Source of the DNA: Phoronis australis
Lineage: Eukaryota; Phoronida; Phoronidae
Direction of reading: 5' to 3'
Assembly (NCBI GenBank): GCA_002633005.1
Contig: NMRA01000055.1
Coordinates: 800,282-864,281, forward strand
Length of the DNA stretch: 64,000 bases
A program made the translations under genes and the position numbers. Below, piece by piece: positions 1-13,700 of this stretch (position 1 is its first letter; every line of letters starts with the position of its first letter). A model generated the notes under the pieces. That model was not told the origin of the DNA, made no database searches, and saw only the letters and a program-made list of their open reading frames with translations.

Positions 1-828
1 GACAGTACTTCAACCGAGGCAACAGTCAGGAAATTACGTCAGTGCTTTGCCACGCATGGACTGCCCGTAATGATTGTGTCTGACAACGGTTCTGGTTTCG
101 CCAGTGCTGATTTTGCCAAGTTCTGTCGGAACAATGGTATTAAACATACGTTTAGTGCGCCGTACCACCCTGCGAGTAATGGTGCGGCCGAGGCTGCGGT
201 TAAAATCGTCAAGACCGGAATGGCCAGGTTGGAAGGCGACATGGAAACCCGCCTTTACACATTCTTAGCGCGTCATCGCATTACACCACACTCTGCGACA
301 GGTAGACCACCCGCAGAATTATTAATGTCGAGGAGGCCGCGTTCACGTTTGGACTTAGCTGTGCCGGACCTCAGACAGCGTGTTCTACAGAAACAGTCAA
401 GTGCGCAACGCGCACATGACACACGTGACTTTTGCGCCGGAGATACGGTACTTGTGAGAAACTTCGCCGGCACACCTACCTGGGTCCCTGGTATGATCAT
501 AGAACAACGAGGACCCGTGTCATTTTCTGTGGAGTTGCCCGATAAACGGATTTGGAGGCGTCACGTAGACCACATAGTACGACGCACACCGGAAGACAAC
601 CCATCTTCAACCACGTTTGGCCCACCGCCAAGTAACTTACCGCCGCCACAAGCCTTCGTACCGCCAACTCGGTTGACGGAACAACCTTCTACGCCTGTGG
701 TCGATCCCACTGCGGATTCGAACGCTACTACCGTACGATTACCCGTAGAAAATCCACCAACGGATTCGTCTGTAGTTGTGACACGTTCCGGAAGGAAATC
801 AATCCAACCAGACAGGCTGAACTTTTAA
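1..828 (+). CDS. Gypsy-type retrotransposon pol, integrase C-terminal part (left end cut by window)
   Basis: The reading frame is open from base 1 to a stop at 826-828 (275 residues). It carries the second half of a retroviral-type integrase core: the SDNG motif (second catalytic Asp) is followed after exactly 35 residues by a Glu in AAEAA, the D-35-E spacing of the family. Between them lies the usual APYHPxSNG segment, and after them the PAELLM block typical of Gypsy/Ty3 integrases. A basic C-terminal tail rich in Pro/Thr ends in RSGRKSIQPDRL, a common end of Gypsy pol. The first catalytic Asp, RNase H, reverse transcriptase and gag would lie left of the window. The visible part has no stop or frameshift, so the insertion may be young. 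It integrates element cDNA into host DNA. Confidence 0.93.
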   Translation, partial: DSTSTEATVRKLRQCFATHGLPVMIVSDNGSGFASADFAKFCRNNGIKHTFSAPYHPASNGAAEAAVKIVKTGMARLEGDMETRLYTFLARHRITPHSATGRPPAELLMSRRPRSRLDLAVPDLRQRVLQKQSSAQRAHDTRDFCAGDTVLVRNFAGTPTWVPGMIIEQRGPVSFSVELPDKRIWRRHVDHIVRRTPEDNPSSTTFGPPPSNLPPPQAFVPPTRLTEQPSTPVVDPTADSNATTVRLPVENPPTDSSVVVTRSGRKSIQPDRLNF

Positions 829-1036
829 TTACTACTTATTATAACTAGCTTCAGTCATCAGTAGGATCACCTTACAGCAAACAGCAGTGTAATACATCGT
901 TTTAGTTATGACTGGACACTTAGTATCGTTTTACAAACAAGACTGCTGACAGTGTGTTACATGCATGTTTGTGTTTAGTTTGAAGTGTTCCTCCATGTTT
1001 ATTTACGTTTGCAGTAGTCAGCTAAGGGTAGAGGGA
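829..1036 (+). other. Untranslated spacer between pol stop and polypurine tract of the Gypsy element
   Basis: About 200 bp without a coding frame between the integrase stop and the polypurine tract. It is probably the 3' untranslated part of the retrotransposon; no env-like reading frame is visible. Confidence 0.6.
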
Positions 1037-1204
1037 TGTTGTGTATTGGTAATGCTACTTGTGGTTTTCCTTAGAATATAGTCACGTGGTATTTATGCCC
1101 ACAAGCCACGTGCTCATCCCCTTCTTGTATTAGTTCTCCAAGCGAATAGACGTATTATAATTTACTCTCATCTGTGTTGTTTTACTGGTTCTACGAACAC
1201 AACA
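1037..1204 (+). mobile_element. 3' LTR of the Gypsy element
   Basis: The sequence begins TGTTGTGT and ends ACACAACA, a perfect 8-bp terminal inversion with the canonical TG...CA ends of an LTR. It is directly preceded by a purine-rich stretch (aagggtagaggga, 1024-1036) that fits a polypurine tract. Length is 168 bp, short for an LTR. The 5' LTR and the target-site duplication partner are outside the window, so the borders rest on the inverted ends and the purine tract only. Confidence 0.75.
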
Positions 1205-1748
1205 GATTCCAAAGTACATTCATCGTGCATTGTCAATAGACAACTACAAGAACCGCTAGCACCAATAGCCCACACTGTCAAGATGGCTGAAAAATAATTG
1301 CTGAAGTCATCATTTTTTCTAGCTTTTAACCGATTCATGAAACACGCGTGACTTGCAGCATGTAAGATGTAGGGAAACAACATTTACTTAAGTTCCCATT
1401 GTATGTCAACATGTCAATCTCAATACGGCATGGAAATTATTTGCAAACATTTAATTCCCGTAAGCATGCCATCTGTTGGCCACATCACGTGGCCTAAGTG
1501 CTTATTGTTTGTACAAAAGTGATCAGACATTGAAAAATTGAAAAACGACCATTTTGGCAATTACCTTATGCAAAGTAAGCTCGGAATTACTGATAGGTGC
1601 AAAATTTATAGGCGTATAACAGGATTCAACAGGTAAGTATGCAGGCATTCAAGAGATTTGGCGTGAAATTGTCAAATGACTTTGACATGCCGTTATTGTG
1701 AACAAAATTTGCTTAACCCAATAGATGTGTCCTGTTTTTATATTTCAG
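1205..1748 (+). other. 5' flank of the FYB-like gene with a possible non-coding first exon
   Basis: No protein-coding exon can be proved here. A strong donor (cag|gtaagtatg) follows base 1632, and a good acceptor (tttttatatttcag) ends at 1748, so a 116-bp intron 1633-1748 is plausible with a 5'UTR exon ending at 1632. In the frame that would join the downstream exon, the sequence before 1632 has a TAG at about 1609-1611 and no ATG after it, so this exon could only be untranslated. Confidence 0.4.
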
Positions 1749-4700
1749 GATGTGGCAGTAAGTGAATTACGTGACATATTTGAGAAACGCCAGAGCTGCA
1801 TCATGCCTATGCCAGACCGGGAGAAACCCGGAAAGTTGCCCCCTAAACCTATTGTTGGATTGAAGCCCGCTGTTGCTGCGAAACCTGCGGGGAAAGTCCC
1901 TCCAAGACTTGAAAAAGTCCTTTCACCGAGTGAGGAAGCACCTGAAATTCCTGCTCGCAATGAGGGAAATGTTGCTAAGCGACTTGGGTCTGTGAAGTCA
2001 CCCTTGTTTCCAGATGGACCACAAATAAATCTACAAGATATACGGCAAAACCTGAAGAAATTGAATCATGTGGAACGCAAGTCAGTGTCTGCGCTGACTG
2101 CAAACTTTGAGTGCAAAAATGAATCTGCTCAAGTGAAGACAACACCACCTTTCAAAAAACTCAGAAATATTGATGAAAACAAAAATGGCGGAGAAGAGAA
2201 CAAAAATGTTGCAAGTAATGACAGTAGTAAGGTGATTGATTCGAGTGCAGAAGATGCTGACGTTTGTTCACCACTACGTACCCCTCCACCACCGAAAACT
2301 AAACCCAAACCCGTACCACCTTCAAGAAAAGACAGCCTCAGTCACGAGGAAGCAGATGAAATAATAGAGATCAACAACATAAAATACAAGAAGTGTCATT
2401 TACCAGCTTCTTTGGGGGATGCTCCAGAAAAACCTGCAAAGCCACCGAATGCTGTTTTATCAAGAACAAACAGTGCTCATGTGCAGCGGCGACTGCCAAG
2501 TTTACCTCCTGGTGCGTTATTTTTTCTGTCATCACCCTCTTACTTACTTCAGCTCAGCATAACGAAAAATTCAGTGACTCTGAATAATTTATTTTTCACC
2601 TTTAGGTCAATTTATTTGGCTTCATGGTTTTTAACATCGTCAAAACTTGTTTTTCTACATGTTTCGTTAAATCTCGTACAACTGGGAGCCATTTTGTTTA
2701 GACTTAAGCTGTTCCAACAGTGCTTAACCGCCATGTATGTCTTTGATCCAGATTGTTTTACATGTTCCCATCTTTAATAAATTAATCAAAGTTAATGAGC
2801 AATTCTGCATTTTAAATTTTTTCCTGTAATGTGATAATCCTTTCATCAAAAAAGATTTGATTAGGTCAGAAGCATTGATGGTATGTGGGACCTCATAAAC
2901 ATGTCAGAGTTTTCAGCCAAATATCTGCAAAACTAATGAACATTGGTGTATTGTCCTAATAATGCTTTAGCGATCAAAGCAAAATGTTGAACATGAAAAT
3001 CTGCGTAGTTGCACTGATTTTTAAATTTCTTTCTTTGACTTGACCAAAGTCTTATATAATTTGCTGTCGACATACCTTTCTTTTTTTTGCTAAATTTTTA
3101 AAAGATTGTAAAAAGTTGACAAGGCTTTCTACTTTCAGAAAATACATTGTCGTGAGTTAAAATTAATACTTTTCTAGATATTGGGCCAAACGCAGACTTG
3201 TTGATAAGGTCCTAAGGTCCTACACAACCTTGACATAGCTTTTGGTGATAATTAAAAGTATGTTGAATCCAAAGTTTAGAAACCTAATTTAGAATTAATT
3301 TCTCGACAAATATTTTCAGGTGGGAGAAGTAACCAAGCTGTGTCGCTAATGTAAGTGATTGAATATTTTAACTGAACTGTCAGTGTATGAAAATTGACAA
3401 TTTTTGGACATATTCTGCAGCGTTTACTTGTATTTCCAAACTAGTGAGGTCACGTGCTTGATTTGTAATGATGCATGGCAATATTTTACGAAGATGTGCA
3501 TGATCCCACTAAACTCACAAAAGACTAGCCTTAGTGATTCAAGCTACTATAAGGTACTGGACATGCTCGCAAAGGGAGTGAGAACAACCATCACACAGTA
3601 TGTGATGCAGGGTGGAGAAACAATTCACTGTTGGGATCATCTTCTGAATGTAATGGGCAGACCTTTGAAACAATGGATGGATATCAAGTCACGACTTGAC
3701 TCCCATTATTAAAAAATAATCAAATTATGATTCATGTCACGTGTGTGGTTTTGTAGCTTGAAAAAGGTGGATGTCACGGCGATTTTTGTTGAGTTTAAAA
3801 TTAGAAATCACATCATGACATCACTATTGGTTGAGAGTTATGATTCTCTTGCATGGAATGCTCGCTATCAACTGCTTCTGTGATGACATAGCTCAGTTTT
3901 CACGGCCATCCCATTTCTGCACCACTCTAGAGAACCGACACCGGAATCTGAAGAAGAAGAAGAAGTTTATGATGACAATGTGGAACCTCCCCCTGACGTA
4001 CCCCAGCGGCCGTCTGAAAGAACGAGAATGCTACCTTCAGAGCCTGAAGAAGGTGATTAGCTAGAACTCGAGTGTCCTTTAGTTTGCACTTTTATCAATG
4101 ATAATTAGTCTTGCATGATGAGGAGATTGTGCAACTGATTAATATCAAACGAGTGTGGCACCATATGTAGGCTTTTGTACAATCATTTTATCACTCACGG
4201 TGTAGTTGCTGCATGAAAACTCTGGGACATGAATTTAGTTGACATAAAGATAGTAAGACTAAGGCCTTGGCCGGTATTTGCCAAAAGCTACATATATGCA
4301 CCGTTTGAAGACACGAATTTACTTTAAAAGGGGACTGTAGTCAAAATAATGTTGCAGTTAATCGGTTCTAACATAAAAATAAAACTCACATTTGCCTGAC
4401 TTGCGTGCCAAACAAAAGCCAATTCGTATTCATGGTCAAAACACTGAATTCTGAAAGCGATAGCTGATTGGCTGATGTGTCAGTGACGTGAACGGCGGGG
4501 TATCGGCTGCTTTGCACATTCATTGCTTATGTCATATTTGAAGAGTTTACATCGTAATTAATCATTGTATCAATCGTCCTTATTTTTTATTGTTTGCCAC
4601 AGTGCTGTAAAGGTTCGCTATGCCTTTTTGTATGGTACCTGGTTGCTCAAACTCTTCGAAAAAGGCGTCTTCTAAAGGGATGGTCATCGCATACCATCGC

Positions 4701-7700
4701 CGGGTTACCCAAGCCTTGGCCCAAAGCTCAGTGTATGCTAGATATAGGCCTACAGGTTTAAGCCGATATGGGTAAAAACTGTGCAAATAAAATCTGACTC
4801 AAATAAATGTCATTAAAACTAAGTCATCCTTGAGTAAACCTAGGAAACAGGTTCCTAGAGTAAACTAACTTCTGTATTTACCGGTGTTGGAAATGTTAGC
4901 GATCGTTCATCGGCTGGTGCTAGTAAAATTGTGATGTGTTTTCTTGAGTCGGCTTTTTGCGATTACGTCACCTGACCTTTACCAGTTTCTTTTCCCCCTG
5001 ATTCTTTTATCATGTGTTCGTCGCTGACGGTACCTAGATTGCGTACATGTTATAACAAATTATCGGAGCTTGTTTCATTTTGTTTCAAGTTTTTAGTATT
5101 TTTACACCAGCAAACCGAATTTTAGAACAACCTTGGTGCTGCGAAGCTGTTATGATGTCCCGAAAGACGTCTCAAATTTTTATGAAATGGCGCGTGCGCC
5201 GTGTCACGAGCGTGCTGTTCTTGAAACGGACAACACACTTCTTTGTTAAAAAGGCGGCAAATTATGCTACCAAAGGACGTTTATTTGATTGTTTTCCACT
5301 TAAACGGCTGCAACGAACAATGGAAGTGTCGGGTGACTATATCAGATTTTGCATGCGCCCCCGCCGGTCCGTTAGCTTTATATGTTGATGTAGCCTAAGT
5401 TTTACGACGAGGTGACGAGCATAACTGAGTCAACTATACCCGGGTAGTCAACGGCTGTCTGAAATTTCGGGGTTAACGGAGCTCAACACACAGTGGTACG
5501 ATAGTCTTCATACAGGTACAGTCGGTAACTTACCAACCCTTCAAGTTTACAGAGCTGCCGGAGTATTGGCTGACAACTGGCTGACTGGATGGCTAGAGTC
5601 CACATTGCCCTCGGCACAGTCACTGACACCAGTTACACCGGCAAATTTTCGTCTGACGATGACGATGACTAGGTATCACTTTGTGTTGCCTTGGCTCAAA
5701 CAGGTATCCCTTGTGACCCGAAATTTCACACTAAAATTTCTTATTCCGACAATATAAAAAACGCTACTTGATTGCACGCTAACACAGGACAGTGACCTTG
5801 CCCCCGCCAAATACGTCACGAGACTAAGCAGCGCTCCAAGCCGGTAATTTTTTGAGCTTCGTTAGAGAACATAAGTTTAATTTTTGGTGTTGAATTATTT
5901 GTGAAATTAATCACCAATTCATAGAAAACTATCCAGAATTTATTCAGAATAAAATACAGTTCCCTTTTAATGGTGTATCAACTTGGAAGCAATTTTGAGA
6001 ATTTGTGAGAAATAATACTAAAGAAGTTATTTATCTTCTCGTAAAGAAAACATTTTTTTATTATCTGAAATTGAGTACTTTTACCACGTTTTACTTGATT
6101 TTTGTTAACTTTTGATTTTGACATCAAAAAGTAAGTTTACCTTACCATTTTTGTGTGAACAAGAATTTAACCCATTAAACGGTAATGTGACTGCCATGAA
6201 AAAAGTGTGATGGTTTGAGATAGACATTGCTCTCATGCATTCACTCTTCTAGATTTCATGTTTTCACCATTTATTATGGCATTGTCAAGGAAACAGAACC
6301 TCATCAAGTGTTCATGTGACCATGTTATGATTCAGTAATGCATAAAAGTATCCCAGTTAACACCCAGAAAGTTGGATTTGACAGAATTAGAAAAAAAAAA
6401 TTAAAATTGGGTGAATCAGATAAGCTCAATGTAACCGTAACCAAACATAGACATTTAAAATGCCATTTTTTGTTTACTTAGTTGTCTTGATCTAATTAAA
6501 CGTTTAAGTGATTATACCTTTAGTATGGTCTCCGACGCTGGAATATTTTAAACAGATAATAAGGAGCAGCTGTAGACATATGGGGAATAATTTCAACTAA
6601 TAAAAAGCAATATTAGTATATCTGTTTTTTCTCCTAATTTCCATTAAGTTGAGAAAATGGACACATGTAAGAGTTCTGTATGAAATTCTTATTTAATAGA
6701 ATTTTTTGTCCTCTGGTAAGAAAAAAGTCACAAAATGGATGATTTAAGTAGTGGTTCACTGACGATAGTTCCAGAAAGTTGACTTAAATTTTGAATGTTA
6801 AAGGTGCATTAATTGTCTTTTGCAACCTGAAAAAGATATCTTTTAAGAGTTTAAAAAGTTGAAGCTCTCTCAAACTTGTCTTGGAGTTTCCCTTGCCATG
6901 GTAGCAATTGATATCTACCATGATTAAAAGGAATTGAAGGACCTCTTGACATTCTCTTGAAGTAACCCAGTTTTTAACAGGAAGGCACACCCCATAAATA
7001 CTGATTGCTTTATGATACTCATTGTATGTACTTGATGACATGTTTAGAGATGGAATTCATTTTATCATTTTGTGGGAAGTTTTTAAACACAATCGGTTTG
7101 TGCCTTGGACAAACCTGCTCCAGTGTAGCTGTCGAGTGAACAAGGACTTCCCCATTAAGAGGCCTGTTGAAGATTGTTTTCAATAGATCACGCAGTTACA
7201 ACTAGTCTTCATACCAATGTGAGCCTCTGAAAGGTGTCCTGAATGGTTTATTGACGTTTCAAATTTTAAGTCGTGTTTCTGAACCAGAAACCCGCATTGC
7301 TCTAATGTGTCTTTTTGCGAGTTTGTTTTCTGAATAATAACTCTTCATAAAACCATGTTCTCGCTCTGTAAGACAAAAATTCTTAAGTTGTATTTCGAAT
7401 TGTCAGGAATTTCTTACTGAACACATGATCCATGTATCAATATGTATTGTCCATGTTCTCAATTTCCTGGAAATTTGGCACGAAAAACAGATATTACATT
7501 TTTAGTGTTTCAGATACTAAGTACGAACTGTCATTCATTGAGTGAAGAAGATAAAAACTAAATATTTAACACAATTTTTGAAAAAGGGTTTTTAATTCTG
7601 AAAATGGAAAGCCTGTAGAATATGATTTTCGTTTTTTTACAATCTACCATTAGTTGGGTCAAATATCCATTTTTGATAAAATTTAGCAAAAAAAAAAAAC

Positions 7701-10700
7701 AACTATGCAGCAAAACAACAGCATCAATAACATGGGCAAATTTCATTTCACAATTATTCAAGATGATCTCAAACTGTGCTGTTATAGTTTTTTAAGTTAG
7801 CATTTCATTTTCGTTTTACGCAATTTTAGATTTCTTTTCTTGAAAATCATAAATTCCTGTTTTTTTGGGGTGGGGCATAATAAGATCTACTGTGTACATG
7901 GGATTGTCATCAATACTGAACCTTGTACCTCAGTAATATCACTAGATAATATTGATGTGCACACACAAAGTTGGTTCATAGATTTTAAGCATGTACAACC
8001 AACTGCAGGAATTAACAGGTTTTCTGTTTTTTTTTGTTCCAGAAGAGACCTATGATGATGTTGGAAATGAGGTAATATGATTGAAAAAATATTCTTGTCA
8101 AAGACAACGTAATTTTGTTGCACAACACTAACTCTTTTCCTACACTTTTCAATCCTGTTGCTAAAATGTCTTCAAGTGTTAACAATTAGTATAACTGCTT
8201 CATCGATGGATACAAATTATTAATGGCGAGCTCAACGGGCATTGAAAAATAGTGGTTGACATTGTTTAAAGTTGAATGAATGCACCGACAAAATGTGAGA
8301 TTGTGAAGGGAGTGATGTAGTGATTTTGTTTCAGCAGGTGCTATGAGAGATTGAATGAGTCAAACATTCGCTGTTCATTTCAGCCTGAAGACGGAATTGT
8401 TGAGGAAGACATCTACGAAGAGTTTGAGGGGGATCGGTAGGTAGTTACAGTATATGTAAAAAGTATCCACACACAAATCTGGTTCCCATGACGACAGGTA
8501 GTGTGCCACAGGACATTCAATGCCATGAGCTTGGCTGACACGATACGGAATTCCGCGTAATTGTGTCCATCAATTATTTTTGGTGTATATTTAGGAATCG
8601 TTTTCTATTTCTTAATTTGAAACACTCTTGGACCTTTGAAAGCAAATTTCGAATTCCTCTAAATGCTTTTTTCAAAAATAAAAATTAAATTTAAATTTAA
8701 AAGGTATGAGCACAGCCTCAAAAATCGCTTTGACATTATATTCATGTTCTCATTCATTCCCTTGCATGCATTGACAAGTAAGACTGAAGTCAGAGGAGTG
8801 GGACAACTTTGTGCAATGCTTGACTGTCAGCCAGTAAAGCCAGGATTCGAACCCGGATCTCCCAAACGGGAGTCCCGAGCTCACACCGCTGAGCTACACC
8901 GTCTCTTCAAATTGAAAATCGTTGTAAAAACCATTTTCTTGACTAATATTATGATAACACCAAGAATCTTTGCATTCCATTTAATCTTTCAATATGTATA
9001 GTAAGTGCTTGTTGGGCTCTGGCATGGAAAACTTGGAAACATGATATCTGACAAAAATCAGTTTCTATGCAGGAACTTGGAAAAAAACAAATGTAATAAG
9101 GTAAAAACTCATGGAAAATTGAAAATTCTTCGTGTTGCTAGTCATATCCTAAGTTCATGTATTCAGTTGTTTAGGCTGTCAACAAAAATGCTGTTTGCAA
9201 CTCAAAGGGGGTGGGGGTGGGGTGTCCATGGGTTTACTCCCTCCTCGGGGTGGTGACCAAAAATACCTTTGGTGCAATAAATCAACATTGGTGGCACAGT
9301 AAACCCATGTCACTAAAATCTAACCTTGCTTGCCAGTCTACGACCCCGCTTCGCTGAATATCATAGATCCACCTTCATTGAGAAGTTGCGTGGGTAAAAT
9401 CTTACCAATTTCGGACAAAAATAATTGCCAAAATTATCTTTTTTATTTTAATTTCTAACTCTGATCATGTTGAGAATGCCACACTTTCTCAAAACTGTCT
9501 GGTGGTAGCAGTGACATAGAGCTTCAGAGTAATAAAATATTTATTTAGTGCTACATAATCTTTAAAAAAAAATAAAAACAAAGTGTCACTTGTCTGCCAT
9601 TGGAGAGATATTACTGTAAAACTGGTATCTTATGATTAGTGGTATTCTGTACTTATGTAGTACGCAATACGGGCGACAAACGAAATTCTGTTTTTTGTAG
9701 AGTTTCTTCACAAAAGTAAAGATTAGGAAAATTTTAGTCCATTTCTAGCATGGTCTTTTCTGAGTTTAGAAGTCATAAAACTACTGTTAGTAAACTTTCC
9801 ACTGTTTGTAGTATTACTTTTAACCTTTTGGACAATTTTGGCAATTATTTTTGTGCAAAATATATGAAGAATTACCATAGATCAGGAATAATTGCATAAC
9901 ATTCTACTTTATTTTTCTGACTGTTTAGAAGTGAAATTTATGACGATACTGATCCAGCCATGCCTCAGGAAAGTGCCGAAGATAAGGAGAAACGGCTGAA
10001 AGAAGAGAAAGAACGAAAGGCTAAGGAAGAAAAGGAGAGGAAAGAGCGAGAAAAACAAGAAAGGGAAGAAAAGAAGAAAAAGGAAAAAGAAGAAAAGGTG
10101 GAAAATTGAAAATTGTTAAAACCCACATGCAGCTGTGGTTAACATTTTGGGCTTGGGAGGGGGGTTAGTGACTTAGCAATTTGAGATTGTTGTAAATCAC
10201 GAATGTCATTCACACACAATAGGCCCTTTGAAGTTGACATGCAAGGTCAATGAATGCAGTTGTTTATTACCCCTCATGAATTGGTGAATAGCCAAGCCCG
10301 TAATGAAAACGGTAGAAATGCCCGCATTCCGTTACTAACTTTAAATTTAGACCACTGAACGTTATGAAATAGGTCTCAAATGGTTCTCTAGTCAAAACAG
10401 GATGCGATTTTGGGACTTGGAAAGAACTAATAGTTGGTTATCGCCTAAGACATGGCTCTACAAGCTGACTTGTCATGGCGTGCCATTTCATTTGTCGAGC
10501 ATAGTCATGTGGTAGTAATGAACTGTTCATTCTGTGCAAGACCAAAAGTCTCATCTGAGTACGGAACAATTTGAGACCAATTTTACAGCGGTAAGAAGTC
10601 TAAATGGAAAGTGGTTTCTTTGAAGGAACATGGCTACATAGTTTATTTTGGTAACTTACTTTCATAGAGACTGTCCTCTATTCACTACTTGCACGAATTT

Positions 10701-13700
10701 GACATTATGCTTGAAAACGAGGCGTTGCGTCCAAGCTACAATGGGTTCTGCATGTTTGAAACATGGTGCTTTCACGTTTGCGTTGTTAAAATTGATGCTA
10801 AAATGAGGTATTGTGTCCTTAGCAACAATGCACAACAATCATTTTTGCATTGCCACCGAAGTTTGCAAATAGTGAATAGTGACCTTTTATCAAATTCAAT
10901 GTATGAATCATCAACAGTGTCTGAGTGAGTCAATGTTATTGGTTTGTTTGTCTGCTTTGTGGCAATGAAGTCAAATTTTTCATTATTCGCTGTGAGATGG
11001 AGTCGTTGTTTATCAATTTATTATATTATATTTTTATACGTTATTGACTTGGAAATTCGTAGAAGACAGTATTGCAGGCTCTCAGCAAATGCTTACTATT
11101 TGCTTGACTGTGTACTCATTGTGTTAATATATTGATTGTAATCAATTCTAGGAACGTTTAAAAAAACTGAAGGAAGATGAAAAAGAACGGAAGAAAAAAG
11201 CTGATGAAGAGAAGAAGATACTTGCCAAGTTTAAGGTAGTACTGGACGGATTTGACTTTTGTAATGGATTTTTGCTAATGCCATTGGAAATTTTCAAACG
11301 TGGCTTATGTCATTTCTGGTCACTACTGTTTTTGTTTCATGCTGTCGCAAATTCTTTTGAATCAGTTTCGTCAAAAGTTTAGTTTCTCAACATGTTGTGC
11401 AACTTTGTAGCTCAATGGAAATGAAGAGCCAATAGACACAGGAATTGTCAAGGAAACGTGTAAAGGAGGGAAATATGAGCTGATGGTCTCGGCGGGGGAG
11501 CAGCTTTTCATCATTCGCAAGACGGACACGCCGGCTGGGAAATGGCTGGTTAAAAATAAAGATGGAAAATGTGAGTGATGTGTTTAGGTTGCACTGTTTG
11601 AGACTTGCGAATAAGTACTAATTGGAAGATTTTGATTAAAGCGCTAGTTAAATTATTGTTCAATCATTTTTTGTTGATGACAAGGCTAAAAAATCCGTTC
11701 CCCATTTTGCATCTGTTTTTTGGTTCATTTTCAAGAAACAAAATTTGGTAATTACAGTTTCTGTACTGCATTATGATTTAGGAACAACTTCTATCCTTGA
11801 GAATGCACTGAAAGCAGTAAAAGCCTAATATCCAGAGTAGCCTGGTTTCCTGCCTTATAACAACTGTATCACTGGGGATTTGTTACTACATCACTGGAGC
11901 CGGGATCTAATCTTTTTACTCAAACTCGAAATTATTAACGGTATTTTCTGTTTTACTTTTGTGCAAACTCAAAATAAGTGTCTTGAGTACATAATGGCTT
12001 ACATGGACAACTTTCTACTCTCAGTTTCCACTTGATGACAGCATTTTAAAAGGTCAAAAGTTTGAGTTTGAACTCGAAATTTTGAGTATGTTCTCGAAGT
12101 CTCGAGTCTTTACATGTGTTTGTAGCACGAATATTGGTATAACCTAGTGCAAGCTTGGACTAGTAACTCATACATAAACTGTAACATACGCGAGCACAGA
12201 CTAATAGACACTTATCTTGAGTTTGCACGAAAATAGAATAGAAAATGCCAAAAATTATTTTGAGTTTGATGTCGAGTACAAAGATTAGACCCTCGGGCTC
12301 TGGTGTTCGGCTGTATCAATCAAGAACTCACAACAAAAAGGCACTGAGTTAATTAAAAGTACAATGCAGTGGTGGAGAAATTAATTTGTTTGCATTTTTT
12401 GATGAGGCAATAAGTGATCATTTTTTATACGAACTGAACATTTGCTTAATTTTAATTTTACAGATGGTTATGTCAATGCATCAATTGTCGAGGTAAGAAA
12501 TGCACTTTTTATTTTAATTGCTTGAACATGTTATGGTAGCTCTCCAACTACTTATCAGGCATTATAGCGGACAAGGGAAATTTTATTTTGTCAAAATTTC
12601 TTAACACAAGTAAAGGCTAAGAAAAATTTATAGGTAGACTTTACTGGCATAAAATATTTGCCAAAGTTTCCATTTTTCTAAAAAAGTAATCGTCCTTTGA
12701 AGAATATAAATTTCTCAATTTTTGGCCACAAAGCTTGCGATAGGTCAATTGAAAATCAGCGAGCTTCTTGGCCATTGATAACTGTAGGAGCATAGAACCA
12801 AACTTTATTCATAGTTTCATACTTTTCCCTTAAGGTGTCAGTGTGTGCGAATCAATGACATTTTCATAATTATGTTTTTCAGGACAATTCAAATAATGGC
12901 ATTGAAGAGGATGAGTAAGTTTCACTTCTTTAAAAATAAACATATAAATTGGTATGATACATTTTAGGCCAAAAAATAGCCTGATCTGTTCTAGTCTGTG
13001 CCGACTTATTTTGTAAGCTGCGAATCAAAGCTGACATGATGTGGCTTCAGTAAAAAAGGAAGCTGGCTCATTTCAACTGGCATAGGGTCATGCTGAGGGT
13101 AAAAAAGAGTAAACACTGATCCCAATCCATTTCAGATGGGGTTGAGTCATTTTCATTTTAAAATGATGGATAACTTAAAACATCACATTACCTACTCAAT
13201 TTTCAAACGACAGACCTGAACCATTTGTGCTATTTTTGGCCTTGAGAGACACTGATGTGTTGACATGGGTTACTGCACTGTTTAGTAACAAATGGGATGT
13301 AAATTCTCAAGGGTGAGGTAATGTACTCTCAGTTTCCACCACACGTGCACAATATGCTAATATGATGCTTCCACCTCTGGTAACCATTCGAAACTCAGCC
13401 TGTACTGGGACTGTGTGTACTTAGTCAATAGATCGGAGTAGACAAAATTCTTTGATATCAGGAACACTGATTTAGCTTCTTTTGTGTGGAGCAGGGCAGT
13501 TACGGCATTAGCGATGACTTCAGGGCAATAAAATGCTGGCTGAAATAAATTTAACTATCGTGGACTAAAAGTGGTGATTTTGCGATCTGTTTGATTTTTG
13601 AAATTGATTTCCCATTGAAAAGTTTTGTTGGTTTCGTTTTTCTACCAAAGAAATACGATAAATATCAGCCAAAAACGATGTCATTGTTTCAGTTTCTTTA

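Noticed and set aside
2512-2777. Open frame continuing past 2511 in the FYB-like gene
   Set aside because: It follows a good donor (ctg|gtgcgt), becomes hydrophobic and unlike the family, and is best read as intron.
5080-5388. 102-residue plus-strand frame in the FYB-like intron
   Set aside because: No family motif, no matching splice sites, and the exons on both sides already join in phase without it.
8834-8906. Functional tRNA gene on the minus strand
   Set aside because: Box A, box B, the D-arm and the T-arm look right, but the acceptor stem does not pair and the anticodon arm is irregular; kept as a SINE head.
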